This document shows positions 1 to 12,208 of a stretch of DNA of 64,000 nucleotides, in pieces. The notes beneath the pieces are model-generated. The model was given only the letters and a program-made list of their open reading frames with translations, was not told the DNA's origin and made no database searches. Numbering within the stretch: the first letter of the stretch is position 1; the number at the start of each line of letters is the position of its first letter. The stretch comes from Campylobacterota bacterium. Lineage in GTDB: Bacteria > Campylobacterota > Campylobacteria > Campylobacterales > Sulfurovaceae. The position numbers were made by a program, and so were the translations under genes. The stretch spans positions 62,001 to 126,000 of the forward strand of contig QKDN01000051.1 in the NCBI GenBank assembly GCA_003252535.1. The letters run 5' to 3'.

Positions 1-1
1 A

Positions 2-3664
<3,663 letters not shown>

Positions 3665-3665
3665 T

Positions 3666-3750
3666 CCGTTCCACCGAACGGATATATCCCTGTTCCGGGC
3701 ACTGTGCTCCGGGACATGGTCACTTATATACTTCTTTTTCCCTTCTTTTC
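3666..3750 (+). terminator. Likely rpoC transcription terminator region
   Basis: Two short stems follow the rpoC stop. The first is CCGTTC/GAACGG with a 4-base loop at 3666-3681. The second is a CGG-GCAC/GTGC-CCG stem with one bulge at 3696-3711. A pyrimidine- and T-rich run follows at about 3730-3747. The geometry is looser than a textbook intrinsic terminator because the T-run is some 20 bases past the second stem. Confidence 0.4.
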
Positions 3751-3826
3751 ATCCCAAAGATCTCTCTCTTTTGCAAATGCCGTGTTTTTTCTGTACAATA
3801 AATATTATGATACTAGGGAGGAGCAG

Positions 3827-4714
3827 ATGGAATACTTCAGAGGATTGATCGCAGCAGTTATGATGGCAGCACTGTTCACAGCGTGCGGCGGAGGTGGCGG
3901 CAGCAGCGGATTGTCCGAGGACAATACCAGTACGGATGAGAACAGCAGTGTGGAGACCGATGACAATACCACCGTGCCCGATGATGAGAATACTTCGTTC
4001 GATCCCATGTCGCTGGGCGGAATGACATTCTATATCCCTGCCAATCCCGGCGTCTACAAGATGGTGTTCAATGCCGATATGACCCATGCCGAACTCATCG
4101 ACGGCAGCACGGTGATCGAGAGCCAAGATGTCGAGGTGAATGGCAGCGCGCTCGTTTTCTACCACGACCCGCAGCACACCAGTGGCGTGACGATGCTCTT
4201 CGAGGTGGAGAGCGGCGAGATGTATGCCGGACACCAGTACTACTTCGACGGTACGCTCAGGTCGATGTTCTATTTCTTCAAAGAGGAGTCTGCCGCCCTT
4301 GGGATACAGGGGACAGCCCCCAATGAAGTCCTCGAGTATATCACGGCGACCAGCGAAATACTTGACGGCAATGTACTCTACACGATGGATGTCCAGAGAT
4401 ACACGCAGAACAATATCGATGTTACGGAGTACCAGTATATGAAGGTGAGCTTCTACGCTACCGGTGCCGATATCAAGAGTATCAAGGTGATCAACGGTGT
4501 GCAGCAGCCTACAGAGCTCTCCACAACAGCATTCGACCTGATAGACGGCAGGATAGATATCCCGAGCGGCCCTGAACTCACACTGCTCTACAGCGACGAT
4601 GAACACTGGCTCTTCCAGTACTATGAGGACACGAACAATGACGGTACTCGCGAAAGCATCGATTTCGCCATCTGGTATACAAGCAAGCCCGAGGGGTATC
4701 CTGCCGATCTGTAG
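3827..4714 (+). CDS. Putative lipoprotein, unknown function
   Basis: A 295-residue predicted lipoprotein. The start at 3827 is chosen because GGGAGGAG lies just upstream and because it gives a clean type II signal peptide: a short n-region, a hydrophobic AAVMMAALF core and the lipobox FTAC with the modified Cys near residue 20. The mature N-terminus is a Gly/Ser stretch followed by an acidic Asp/Glu/Thr-rich linker of about 30 residues, a common spacer between membrane anchor and folded domain. The rest is beta-strand-like with many aromatic and Thr residues. I recognise no named family. The open frame extends upstream to 3704, but that part codes for no signal peptide and overlaps the rpoC terminator. 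Confidence 0.75.
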   Translation: MEYFRGLIAAVMMAALFTACGGGGGSSGLSEDNTSTDENSSVETDDNTTVPDDENTSFDPMSLGGMTFYIPANPGVYKMVFNADMTHAELIDGSTVIESQDVEVNGSALVFYHDPQHTSGVTMLFEVESGEMYAGHQYYFDGTLRSMFYFFKEESAALGIQGTAPNEVLEYITATSEILDGNVLYTMDVQRYTQNNIDVTEYQYMKVSFYATGADIKSIKVINGVQQPTELSTTAFDLIDGRIDIPSGPELTLLYSDDEHWLFQYYEDTNNDGTRESIDFAIWYTSKPEGYPADL

Positions 4715-4931
4715 GCGGGTATTACGAGTACCGAAGAGGAGGGTGAAACGGTTTTTTTGCCACCGGGAAAGTTTCTGCTGTGCTGGTGTGGGGAGGAATC
4801 TTACATACCCCTTACCATAGTGTGCATAAAATCTACTAACGATAATATATCTAACAATTCTACACCACCCCTGATATAAGTGATAAACAAGTATGATTAC
4901 AAAATATTACCTTTTCTGATAAGGATAGAGT

Positions 4932-5561
4932 ATGAAACCTTTTTTCCCAGTGAATGTATTGATATGTACAGTTATTGCTGTATCGAACACTTTCGGCGGC
5001 GGTGATATAGCCAAAGTGGAGATAGAACCGGTCGCGATACCATCGGCGCAGATGAGTTCGTTTTATATAGGTCTCGGCACTTCGGATATGAGGCTGATGA
5101 ACAACGATACCGATGAGGAGTTCGCTACGGTGGGGGTGACCCTCCAGGCAGGGTATATCTACAACGAATATCTTGCGATAGAAGCCAGGTATATACAGAA
5201 CGCTACCAATGTCAAATATGACAATGGCACGACCACTGCCGCAGCCGATACCGATGACTATCCTACCGATTTCATCAATGTCGGTATCTATATCAAACCT
5301 ACCTACAGTATAGATGACATTACACTCTATGCACTGCTCGGATACGGAGAAGTATCACTGACAAATATCCCTGAGGGTGATGTCGACAGGGGAGAGGAGG
5401 GGTTCCAGTGGGGTATGGGGATCAGCTACTCGATATGTGAGAGCTGGAGTATATTCGCTGATTATATGTCGCTATACAGCGGTGAAGGTTTCGACCATCT
5501 GGCTGTCAACAATGACAATGATGCTGCACTCATCAGTGTAGGGATCAGCTATAGGTTTTAG
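4932..5561 (+). CDS. Small outer-membrane beta-barrel protein
   Basis: A 209-residue protein with an N-terminal signal peptide and alternating hydrophobic strands typical of an eight-stranded outer-membrane barrel. It ends in YRF, the C-terminal aromatic signature read by the BAM complex. Motifs such as FYIGLGTSD, VTLQAGYIYNEYLAIEARYI and GMGISYSICESWSIFADY resemble the OmpA/OmpX-type porin-like barrel family (outer membrane protein beta-barrel domain). AAGGATAGAG precedes the ATG. The next gene starts 10 bases after the stop, so the two are probably co-transcribed. Ligand or adhesion role is unknown. Confidence 0.75.
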   Translation: MKPFFPVNVLICTVIAVSNTFGGGDIAKVEIEPVAIPSAQMSSFYIGLGTSDMRLMNNDTDEEFATVGVTLQAGYIYNEYLAIEARYIQNATNVKYDNGTTTAAADTDDYPTDFINVGIYIKPTYSIDDITLYALLGYGEVSLTNIPEGDVDRGEEGFQWGMGISYSICESWSIFADYMSLYSGEGFDHLAVNNDNDAALISVGISYRF

Positions 5562-5571
5562 GAGAGAAAAA

Positions 5572-7329
5572 ATGAAGAAGATATCGATCAGACAAAGTTT
5601 TGAAATTGTATTGGTGTTCATGATACTGGGTCTTGGCGGCTGTGTGGGCAATGGAGAGAACGGTACGGAAACAGAAAACGGGTATATGACCGTAGTCCCT
5701 GCTGCCGCGGATAATACAACAACAGATGAGAACAACGATACGACGCCATCAACACCAGAGAACAATGATACAACGTCGACAACGCCAGAGAATAATGATA
5801 CGTCACCGTCAACGCCTGGGAACAGTGCCCCGGCAGCTACAGCCCAAAGCGTTACAACCAATGAGGATAGCAGCAAAACGATCACACTCACCGGAACGGA
5901 TGCAGAAGGTGATACTCTCACCTACTCTGTGACGGTCGTCCCATCTCACGGTATGCTCTCCTGTGATGGCGATCTATGTACCTATACACCGGCATCCGAC
6001 TACAGCGGGAACGACAGCTTCAAGTTCATCGTCAACGATGGTACGGCAGACAGCCCGGAAGCAACCGTGACGATCACCGTGAACGGAGTCAATGATACAC
6101 CGGTAGCCACAGGACAGTATATCACCGTAGATGAAGAGAGCAGTGATAATGCGATCACATTAAACGGTACAGATGCTGATGGGGATACCCTCACATATAC
6201 GGTGACTGTTCATCCGACGAACGGGACACTGAGCGGTACACCGCCAAACCTCGCATATACACCAAACGCCGACTACAACGGAAATGATAGCTTGAAGTTC
6301 ATCGTCAACGATGGTACGGCAGACAGCCCGGAAGCAACCGTGACGATCACCGTGAACGGAGTCAATGATGCACCGGTAGCCACTGAGCAGAATATCACAG
6401 TCGATGAAGACAGCAGTGATAATGCAATCACACTGAGCGGCAGCGACATTGACGGCGATCCCCTCACATACATCCTGACCGTTCATCCTGCAAACGGGAC
6501 ACTGAGCGGCACACCGCCAAACCTCACATATACACCCTATGCCGACTACAATGGAAGCGACAGCTTGAAGTTCATCATCAACGATGGTACGGTTGACAGT
6601 GCTGAAGCGGTCGTGTCCATTATGGTCAATAATCTGCCAGATAATGCACCGAAACTGGTCGCAAATACGAGTGAGATCACAGAGTTTACATACAGCGGTA
6701 ATGCCGGATGGGAAGAGGACAATGCCACATACTACACTCCCGACGGCTCCTGGAGAAATCAGGATATAACGCATACTCAGTCAGCCTGTATGATGGCTAC
6801 GGTCGATGTGAGTAATGATAGAAATCTTACATTCTACTATAAAGTATCCTGTGAGGGCTCTTTTGATTTCCTGAGATTCTATATCGACAATACCCAGATG
6901 ATGTCTGACAGCGGCAATAAGACCTGGATACATTCGAATACCTATGGAGTATCTGCGGGTACACATACCCTGAAATGGTGCTATACGAAGGATAGTTCGG
7001 TAAATTCTTTCTCTGACACAGTATGGGTAGACGAGATCATCCTTGAAGGTGCTCCACATGAGCTTACACTTGCCGAAGATACTCCTCTTGGTGCAGTCGG
7101 CACGATAGAGATAGTGGCTCAGAGCGATGCTGCCATAGATCATTTTACGATCAGCGGTACAGGCAGTGAACATTTCGAAGTCTCGCCTGACGGTACGCTT
7201 TCGCTGGTAGAGGGACTCGATTATGAGACACAGACACTTTATACGCTTGATATCACTGCATACAACGATGTCGGTGCGAGCAATACCGTCACCTATACGA
7301 TCTATGTCACCGATGTACCGGGGTATTGA
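5572..7329 (+). CDS. Surface lipoprotein with tandem Ig-like/cadherin-like repeats
   Basis: A 585-residue predicted lipoprotein with lipobox LGGC near residue 24. A low-complexity Asn-Asp-Thr/Thr-Pro linker spans about residues 45-83. Three roughly 90-residue modules follow, starting near residues 84, 174 and 265. Each has the pattern N-A/D-P-A...D-E-D...L-x-G-T/S-D-x-D-G-D-x-L-T-Y ... Y-T-P...Y-x-G-x-D-S-x-K-F-I-V-N-D-G-T, the hallmark of the tandem-95/Big_9-type calcium-linked modules of bacterial surface proteins. A jelly-roll-like region (about 360-490) and a C-terminal cadherin-like repeat (LDYETQTLYTLDITAYND) complete it. It is probably displayed on the cell surface and adhesive. It sits 10 bases after the barrel-protein gene. 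Confidence 0.8.
   Translation: MKKISIRQSFEIVLVFMILGLGGCVGNGENGTETENGYMTVVPAAADNTTTDENNDTTPSTPENNDTTSTTPENNDTSPSTPGNSAPAATAQSVTTNEDSSKTITLTGTDAEGDTLTYSVTVVPSHGMLSCDGDLCTYTPASDYSGNDSFKFIVNDGTADSPEATVTITVNGVNDTPVATGQYITVDEESSDNAITLNGTDADGDTLTYTVTVHPTNGTLSGTPPNLAYTPNADYNGNDSLKFIVNDGTADSPEATVTITVNGVNDAPVATEQNITVDEDSSDNAITLSGSDIDGDPLTYILTVHPANGTLSGTPPNLTYTPYADYNGSDSLKFIINDGTVDSAEAVVSIMVNNLPDNAPKLVANTSEITEFTYSGNAGWEEDNATYYTPDGSWRNQDITHTQSACMMATVDVSNDRNLTFYYKVSCEGSFDFLRFYIDNTQMMSDSGNKTWIHSNTYGVSAGTHTLKWCYTKDSSVNSFSDTVWVDEIILEGAPHELTLAEDTPLGAVGTIEIVAQSDAAIDHFTISGTGSEHFEVSPDGTLSLVEGLDYETQTLYTLDITAYNDVGASNTVTYTIYVTDVPGY
6022..6096 (+). repeat. 75-bp direct repeat, copy 1
   Basis: This segment inside the tandem-repeat lipoprotein gene is identical, base for base, to 6295-6369, 273 bp (91 codons) downstream. 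It encodes the conserved end of modules 1 and 2 and the linker into the next module. Such identity, including third positions, means recent duplication or gene conversion. Confidence 0.95.
6295..6369 (+). repeat. 75-bp direct repeat, copy 2
   Basis: Second copy of the perfect 75-bp repeat at 6022-6096, in the same reading frame. The two copies diverge at one base immediately on each side. Confidence 0.95.
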
Positions 7330-7383
7330 GAACCGTCAGATGAAAATGATGCTTTGATAAAGTCGGGAAGACCAGACCGTTTA

Positions 7384-7677
7384 TCACCCGATATGCACTG
7401 CCAGCCAGATCGTCCCCTGTACGACTGAGAGGACGCTGTGTGGCGTACGTGCGGGGATGAAGAGGCTTTCGCCCTTCGAGAGCCTGTGGGTCGTCCCGTC
7501 CATCTCCACTGTCGCCGCCCCGTCGATCACCACAACCCACTCGTCATCATCCTGTACATAGAGATTCTCTTCGATATTTTCAGAGCTTGCGATCCGCATG
7601 ATCCTGACATTTTTGTGAGAGAGGAGGGTGTCGAAGGCTTCCCCCTCCATAAGCATAGGGATGTCGTAGAGATTCAT
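7384..7677 (-). CDS. Small cupin-domain protein
   Basis: A 97-residue single-domain cupin. The core reads EWVVVIDGAATVEMDGTTHR-L-x-K-G-E-S-L-F-I-P-A-x-T-P-H-S-V, with the G-D/E-x-x-x-I-P-x-x-x-x-H pattern of cupin motif 2. The usual HxH-E metal set of motif 1 is not complete, so metal binding is uncertain. It lies one base after the riboflavin synthase stop and is surely on the same transcript. The family covers small-molecule enzymes and sensors; the substrate cannot be told from sequence. Confidence 0.8.
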   Translation of the reverse strand: MNLYDIPMLMEGEAFDTLLSHKNVRIMRIASSENIEENLYVQDDDEWVVVIDGAATVEMDGTTHRLSKGESLFIPARTPHSVLSVVQGTIWLAVHIG

Positions 7678-7678
7678 A

Positions 7679-8299
7679 TCAGTAGAGCGCCTGGATATGC
7701 TCGACCTCGTCCCAGCTCAGCGATCGTTTGGGGTTGCGGCCGTGGGAGAGGATGTGGTCGATATAGCGGGCGAAGAGATCGGTCTCTATATTGAGTTTCG
7801 TGCCGACCTTGTAGTCTCCGATGAGTGTTTCGCGCAGGGTGTGGGGGATGATGGTGAGGCGGAAGCTGTCGTCGTAGACATCGTTGACCGTGAGGCTCAC
7901 GCCGTCGATCGTGATGGAGCCCTTGGGGACGATATACCGGATATGTTCGGGATCGAGCGAGATGATGTAGTCGGTGGCATTGGTGCGCGGCGTGATCGAA
8001 GCGACGGTGCCGATACAGTCGACATGCCCCTGGACGACATGACCCTCGAAGCGGTCATCCATACGCATAGCAGGCTCCATGTGGACACGCCCCCTGAACT
8101 TCCCCATATCGACGATCGAGCGGGTCTCATCCGAGAGCTCGAGGTCGAAGCCGTCGCTGTGTACTTTGATGACGGTGAGGCAGATGCCGTTGATGGCGAT
8201 GCTGTCCCCGAGACCTGCTTTGTGGCAGGAGGCGATGGTGAGGATGTTGTTGGCGTATCTTTTGACGGTGGCTATTTCGCGAATGAGTCCGGTGAACAT
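7679..8299 (-). CDS. ribE: Riboflavin synthase, alpha subunit
   Basis: Catalyses the dismutation of two 6,7-dimethyl-8-ribityllumazine molecules to riboflavin and a pyrimidinedione, the last step of riboflavin synthesis in the cytosol. The 206-residue protein has the family's two lumazine-binding barrels. The N-terminus MFTGLIREI is diagnostic, SIAINGICLTV and GSITIDGVSLTVNDV are the paired repeats of the two barrels, and GHVVQGHVDCIGT is the signature loop. AGGGATAGT precedes the ATG and a TATAAT box lies 27 bases upstream. Confidence 0.96.
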   Translation of the reverse strand: MFTGLIREIATVKRYANNILTIASCHKAGLGDSIAINGICLTVIKVHSDGFDLELSDETRSIVDMGKFRGRVHMEPAMRMDDRFEGHVVQGHVDCIGTVASITPRTNATDYIISLDPEHIRYIVPKGSITIDGVSLTVNDVYDDSFRLTIIPHTLRETLIGDYKVGTKLNIETDLFARYIDHILSHGRNPKRSLSWDEVEHIQALY

Positions 8300-8325
8300 A
8301 CTATCCCTAGTTTCTAAGATAGCAA

Positions 8326-8331
8326 ATTATA
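8326..8331 (-). promoter_or_regulatory. -10 box for ribE-cupin
   Basis: Perfect TATAAT on the minus strand, 27 bases before the ribE ATG. No convincing -35 is visible, as is usual for Campylobacterota sigma-70 promoters. Confidence 0.6.
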
Positions 8332-8375
8332 GCAGAAGATACAAAAACTACACCCACCCGGGGTGCAGCAGGGTG

Positions 8376-9098
8376 CTAGTTGACCTTGTTGTATGGACGG
8401 GTTGGAGGAGGCGGTGTCTTGTCCTTGTCGTTCTTGCCGTGGTTGTGATGATTGGGTGGGTTTTGACCGGAATTGTTCGTATGGTTCACATTGCCCGTAT
8501 GGGTGCCGAAATTGTTGTGGGGGTGATTATTGGTCGTGGTGGTGCTTCGTGGCTGGCTGCTGTTCACAGTGCTTCTATTGCCCCCATAATTGGTGGAAGT
8601 ATTGTTCGTTGGATGGTTGTTGTTCTGGCCATAGTTATTGTTGTGCTGCGGTCTGTGGTCGTTTTGGTTGCGGTTGCCGTCCGGACGTCCCTGGTAGCGC
8701 TCGCCGTTGATATAGCGTGTATTGTTGTTGATATGGTGTTTTGGAGGAGTGTCATATGTGACTCCTACAGTGACACTGTTGTATGAAGGCTCATAATCAT
8801 AGCCGTGATCGTAGCGGTCATGGTCATTGTAAGGGTTGTGGACATGATGGGGGCGTTTGGATCTCCAGATGTACCAGTTGGGATAGTCATAGACCCAGTA
8901 GCCGCGCTTGCCGTACTCGCCGCACCATGGACCCCCTTCCCAATAGCCGTAATCATAATAATCGCCATACTGGTGGCGGTCGTGTCTGCACTCGAGTACC
9001 TGTTTGAGGCCGACATATTTGCCGTGGGCAGAAGAGAATCCGTCTCTGGCATAAAGCGAACCGATAGCCAGGAGGGTCAATAAAAGAAACTTTTTCAA
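8376..9098 (-). CDS. Secreted protein: one W/Y/G-rich 'WCG' domain plus His/Asn-rich tail
   Basis: A 240-residue secreted protein. I place the start at a TTG (9098) because AAGGAG lies 5 bases upstream and because the resulting MKKFLLLTLLAIGSLYA is a clean Sec signal; an in-frame ATG at 9128 lies before that ribosome site. Residues about 26-79 form a domain of pattern GKY-x2-L-K/R-Q-x-L-x-C-x2-D-R-x2-YG-x3-DYGYW-x-GG-x-WCG-x2-GK-x-GYWVY-x-YP-x-WY. It has Cys37 and Cys59, 22 residues apart. The remaining 160 residues are Asn/His/Pro/Thr-rich and probably disordered, with possible metal affinity. The neighbouring gene carries two copies of the same domain. I know no named family for it. Confidence 0.75.
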   Translation of the reverse strand: MKKFLLLTLLAIGSLYARDGFSSAHGKYVGLKQVLECRHDRHQYGDYYDYGYWEGGPWCGEYGKRGYWVYDYPNWYIWRSKRPHHVHNPYNDHDRYDHGYDYEPSYNSVTVGVTYDTPPKHHINNNTRYINGERYQGRPDGNRNQNDHRPQHNNNYGQNNNHPTNNTSTNYGGNRSTVNSSQPRSTTTTNNHPHNNFGTHTGNVNHTNNSGQNPPNHHNHGKNDKDKTPPPPTRPYNKVN

Positions 9099-9141
9099 AA
9101 GAGCTCCTTGAAGATGATAGAGTAGCATCTACTCAAAGCGA

Positions 9142-9147
9142 ATTATA
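9142..9147 (-). promoter_or_regulatory. -10 box for the His/Asn-rich secreted protein
   Basis: TATAAT on the minus strand, 44 bases before the proposed TTG start at 9098. Its position makes the ATG at 9128 lie only about 14 bases downstream of the box, without a ribosome site, which supports the TTG. Confidence 0.5.
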
Positions 9148-9212
9148 GATTTGGATGGAGAATGATAGATGAATAGAATGTAAATATTTGTCAACCGCAG
9201 GGGGCGGAGATT

Positions 9213-9899
9213 CTACCTCCTGCTCCCCCATACATACCAGTTGGGATAGACATAGACCCAGTAGCCACCTTTGCCCTGCTGCCCGCACCATCGGCCGCCT
9301 CTCCAGTAGCCGTAGTCGTAGTAGCTGCCGTAGGTACCCCTGTCCCGTTTGCAGTGGAGTTTCTGTCTGAGGTTGCGGTACTTACCGTACCCGGAAGCCT
9401 CTTCGGGGATCGGTCTCGTACGGGGTGGATTATTGCGTCTGAGGTCATTCCCGAGAGCCGGAGGTGGGAGGTCGCCGGAGCGCTCGAGCGTACCGCTGTT
9501 GCCCGATGGCGGAGTGTCATCGCCCGTATCTTCGGAGATAACGGGCGGTTGTGAGTTGTCGGCATTGTCATTTGACGGAGGGGCATTGTCCGCGGTGTCG
9601 ACCGGAGGCGGCATATCATCTGTGACAGGTTCCTGCGGTTTGTCGCTGTCGGCCTTCTTGCCCCAGACATACCAGCTGGGGTAGAGGTAGACCCAGTAGC
9701 CGCTCTTGCCCTGCTGCCCGCACCACGGGCCGCCGCCCCAGTAGCCGTAGTCGTTGAACTCACCGTAGCTCGCCCGATCCTTGCTGCACTCGAGCACCTG
9801 CCTGAGATCGGTATATTTGCCGTCAGCCGAACTGCGATCCCTGAGCGCAAAAGCGCCTGTGACAAAAACCGCCAACAAAAGGAAAAGAACCCGCTTCAT
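9213..9899 (-). CDS. Secreted protein with two W/Y/G-rich 'WCG' domains
   Basis: A 228-residue paralogue of the gene downstream of it. A Sec signal (MKRVLFLLLAVFVTGAFA) is followed by domain 1 (residues 27-80, Cys38 and Cys60), an acidic Pro/Asp/Asn linker (about 81-168), and domain 2 (residues 172-225, Cys183 and Cys205). Both domains keep DYGYW-x-GG-x-WCGQQGK-x-GYWVY-x-YP-x-WYVWG and the 22-residue Cys-Cys distance. A periplasmic disulfide-bonded fold with a sticky aromatic face is plausible but is inference. GAGGAG lies 5 bases before the ATG. The role is unknown; cell-wall or surface binding would suit it. Confidence 0.75.
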   Translation of the reverse strand: MKRVLFLLLAVFVTGAFALRDRSSADGKYTDLRQVLECSKDRASYGEFNDYGYWGGGPWCGQQGKSGYWVYLYPSWYVWGKKADSDKPQEPVTDDMPPPVDTADNAPPSNDNADNSQPPVISEDTGDDTPPSGNSGTLERSGDLPPPALGNDLRRNNPPRTRPIPEEASGYGKYRNLRQKLHCKRDRGTYGSYYDYGYWRGGRWCGQQGKGGYWVYVYPNWYVWGSRR

Positions 9900-9930
9900 A
9901 AGAACTCCTCATAATAAAATATAATAATCC

Positions 9931-9936
9931 ATTGTA
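9931..9936 (-). promoter_or_regulatory. -10 box for the two-domain WCG protein
   Basis: TACAAT on the minus strand, 32 bases before the ATG at 9899. It forms the left half of a divergent promoter region with the mnmG promoter. Confidence 0.4.
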
Positions 9937-9994
9937 CTCTTTTTAAACTAATCTCGAAATAAAAGAGCTCAAAGAGAGGGCGGTATATTTTGGG

Positions 9995-10000
9995 TATAAT
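9995..10000 (+). promoter_or_regulatory. -10 box for mnmG
   Basis: TTTTGGGTATAAT: a TATAAT box preceded by a T-rich run, 33 bases before the mnmG ATG. Confidence 0.65.
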
Positions 10001-10032
10001 TGCACATTTAGTAGCAATGTATAGGAAACACA

Positions 10033-11901
10033 ATGAATTATGATGTGATAGTGATCGGCGGCGGCCATGCGGGCGTCGAGGCTTCGCTCGCAGCGGCGCG
10101 GATGGGCTCGAAGACTCTCCTGGTGACGATCCTCGCCGAGCAGATAGGGGCGAGCAGCTGCAACCCTGCCATCGGCGGTCTCGCCAAAGGACACCTGGTC
10201 AAGGAGCTCGATGCACTCGGCGGCGAGATGGGTCTGGCGACCGACGCGACGGGGATACAGTTCCGTATCCTCAACGCCTCCAAGGGGCCTGCCGTCCGCG
10301 GGAGCAGGGCGCAGATCGATATGGACAGGTACCGCATCTATATGCGCGGCGTCGTCCTGGGTGCACCCAACCTCGAGGTGAAGCAGGAGATCGTCACGGC
10401 GCTCATCATCGATGACAATGCAGTCGGGGGTGTCGAGACGCAGCTGGGCAATATCTACCGTGCCCCCAAGGTGATTATCACTGCCGGCACCTTCCTCGAC
10501 GGCACCATCCATATCGGCTCCAAACAGCAGAAGGCGGGGAGACAGGGGGAGTTCGCCTCGATCGAACTCGCACAGTACCTCCGGACACTGGGGCTCAATA
10601 TCGGACGGCTCAAGACAGGCACATGCGCCAGGATCGACGGCAAAAGCATAGACTTCAGCGTGATGGAGCCGCAGGGGGGAGACGAGCCGCCGATCCCGTT
10701 CTCGTTCCGCACCGATCGGGCGAACTTCGACCCGGTACAGCTGCCGTGCCATGTCACCTATACCAACGAAACTACCCATAATATCATCGAGGGGAACTTC
10801 GACCGCGCGCCGCTCTTCTCGGGACAGATCGAGGGGGTGGGACCGCGATACTGCCCGAGCATCGAGGACAAGATCTATAGATTTCGTGATAGACCGCGCC
10901 ACCAGATATTCGTCGAGCCGCAGACCCTCGAAGCGACCGAGTACTATATCAACGGCATGAGCACCTCCCTCCCCACCGATGTGCAGCTCGATATGATCCG
11001 CTCGGTCGCAGGGATGGAGAACGCCAGGATCGTCCGCTACGGCTACGCGATCGAATACGACTATGTCGACCCGATGGAGCTCCACCACACCCTCGAGACC
11101 AAGAAGATCAGAGGGCTCTACTGCGCCGGACAGATCAACGGCACCACAGGCTACGAAGAGGCCGCCGCACAGGGGCTGATGGCGGGTATCAACGCAGCGC
11201 TGAGCGTCCAGGGGAAAGAGCCCTTCGTCCTCGGGCGCGACGAGGCCTATATCGGCGTCCTCATCGACGACCTCGTCACCAAGGGGACGAAAGAGCCCTA
11301 CCGTATGTTCACCAGCCGAGCCGAGTACAGGCTGCTGCTCCGCGAGGACAATGCCGACCTGAGGCTCAGCGAGTACGGTATCGCCCTGGGGCTCCTCGAC
11401 AGTGAGTACGCCGCCGCGCTCCTCACCAAAAAAGAGGCGATCGACGAAGCGATGGCTTTCCTCCGCGAGAACTACGCTACCCCGACCAAGGAGTTCCTCG
11501 CACAGCTCGAAGCGATCGGCGAGATGAAGATCAACGATAAGACCCACTGGATCGATATCCTCGGGCGCGGTGAGTTCGACCGCGAAAAGCTTGTCTCCCT
11601 CCTGCCGGATTTCGCCCGATACAGCGATGAGGTGATCGAGCAGATACTCGTCCAGTCGAAGTACAGCCGCTATATCGAGAAGCAGCAGTCGCAGATCGAC
11701 AGGATGCACGATATGCTCCAGGTACGCATCCCCGAGGGCTTCGACTACCGCAAGGTCTCGGGGCTCAGCAACGAGATCGTCGAGAAGCTCGAGCGCGCCA
11801 CCCCGCCGACACTCTTCGGCGCCTCGCAGATATCGGGCATCACCCCCGCCGCTCTGGAGATCATCCATATCTATATCAGGATGGCGCAGAGGAGTCGGTA
11901 G
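10033..11901 (+). CDS. mnmG: tRNA uridine-5-carboxymethylaminomethyl(34) synthesis enzyme MnmG
   Basis: FAD-dependent partner of MnmE that modifies U34 of tRNAs reading NNA/NNG codons, using methylene-tetrahydrofolate and glycine or ammonium. The 622-residue length fits the family (E. coli 629). The N-terminal dinucleotide-binding motif [12 protein letters not shown] is at residues 7-18. [23 protein letters not shown] and [23 protein letters not shown] are the two MnmG family signatures. The C-terminal helical region that docks MnmE and tRNA is complete. It stands alone between opposing genes. Confidence 0.97.
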   Translation: MNYDVIVIGGGHAGVEASLAAARMGSKTLLVTILAEQIGASSCNPAIGGLAKGHLVKELDALGGEMGLATDATGIQFRILNASKGPAVRGSRAQIDMDRYRIYMRGVVLGAPNLEVKQEIVTALIIDDNAVGGVETQLGNIYRAPKVIITAGTFLDGTIHIGSKQQKAGRQGEFASIELAQYLRTLGLNIGRLKTGTCARIDGKSIDFSVMEPQGGDEPPIPFSFRTDRANFDPVQLPCHVTYTNETTHNIIEGNFDRAPLFSGQIEGVGPRYCPSIEDKIYRFRDRPRHQIFVEPQTLEATEYYINGMSTSLPTDVQLDMIRSVAGMENARIVRYGYAIEYDYVDPMELHHTLETKKIRGLYCAGQINGTTGYEEAAAQGLMAGINAALSVQGKEPFVLGRDEAYIGVLIDDLVTKGTKEPYRMFTSRAEYRLLLREDNADLRLSEYGIALGLLDSEYAAALLTKKEAIDEAMAFLRENYATPTKEFLAQLEAIGEMKINDKTHWIDILGRGEFDREKLVSLLPDFARYSDEVIEQILVQSKYSRYIEKQQSQIDRMHDMLQVRIPEGFDYRKVSGLSNEIVEKLERATPPTLFGASQISGITPAALEIIHIYIRMAQRSR

Positions 11902-12208
11902 GGTGCTCCGGCATTCTTGATGTTAGTTGGAGTGTGATGATCTATTCACATTTGCAGCTTCCATCCTACTTTTTTAGAAAAAGTAGGCAAAAAGCGTCGC
12001 CGCTCTCGAATCGTTCGGCTTTGCCTCACTTTCAAGGTCGTTCACGGCGACAGATTTATTTTATGATGGGTAGGGTGGAATATTGCATTATGTGTAGGTT
12101 TGATTTTATCGAACGATTTTGATAGGAATCAGGAAATTTTCTGTATACGGAATAATGTTCGATAAAATCGAACCTACGGAGGAAGGGATCACCTCCGAGG
12201 TTACGAGA
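11902..12208. other. Gene-poor 307-bp region with hairpins and a palindromic element
   Basis: No credible gene lies between mnmG and the end of lgt. A hairpin at 11965-11987 (10-bp arms CCTACTTTTT/AAAAAGTAGG) may end mnmG transcription. A wider inverted repeat GTCGCCG (11996-12002)/CGGCGAC (12045-12051) follows, and then the palindromic element listed separately. The stretch is more AT-rich than the flanking genes. A short open frame at 11934-12122 runs through the repeats and is not believed. Confidence 0.7.
12068..12180. repeat. Palindromic miniature element, copy 1
   Basis: 21-bp terminal inverted repeats at 12094-12114 and 12157-12177 differ at one base (GTAGGTT-C/T-GATTTTATCGAAC) and enclose a 42-bp core. 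Each arm is itself a small palindrome (TTCGAT-AAA-ATCGAA). A second copy is at 25313-25423. Outside the left arm lies a shared flank GGAATATTGCATTATG; outside the right arm the shared sequence is CGGAG. No coding capacity. It resembles a non-autonomous (MITE-like) or regulatory extragenic palindrome. Confidence 0.85.

Noticed and set aside
6160-6774. 204-codon minus-strand frame in the repeat lipoprotein gene
   Set aside because: It arises from the repeated modules read on the other strand; its internal repeats match the sense repeats.
9943-11868. 641-codon antisense frame opposite mnmG
   Set aside because: It mirrors mnmG codon by codon and carries no recognisable motif; the long frame is a by-product of GC-rich third positions.
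11934-12122. 62-codon frame in the mnmG-lgt spacer
   Set aside because: It runs through hairpin arms and the repeat element; no ribosome site or conserved motif.
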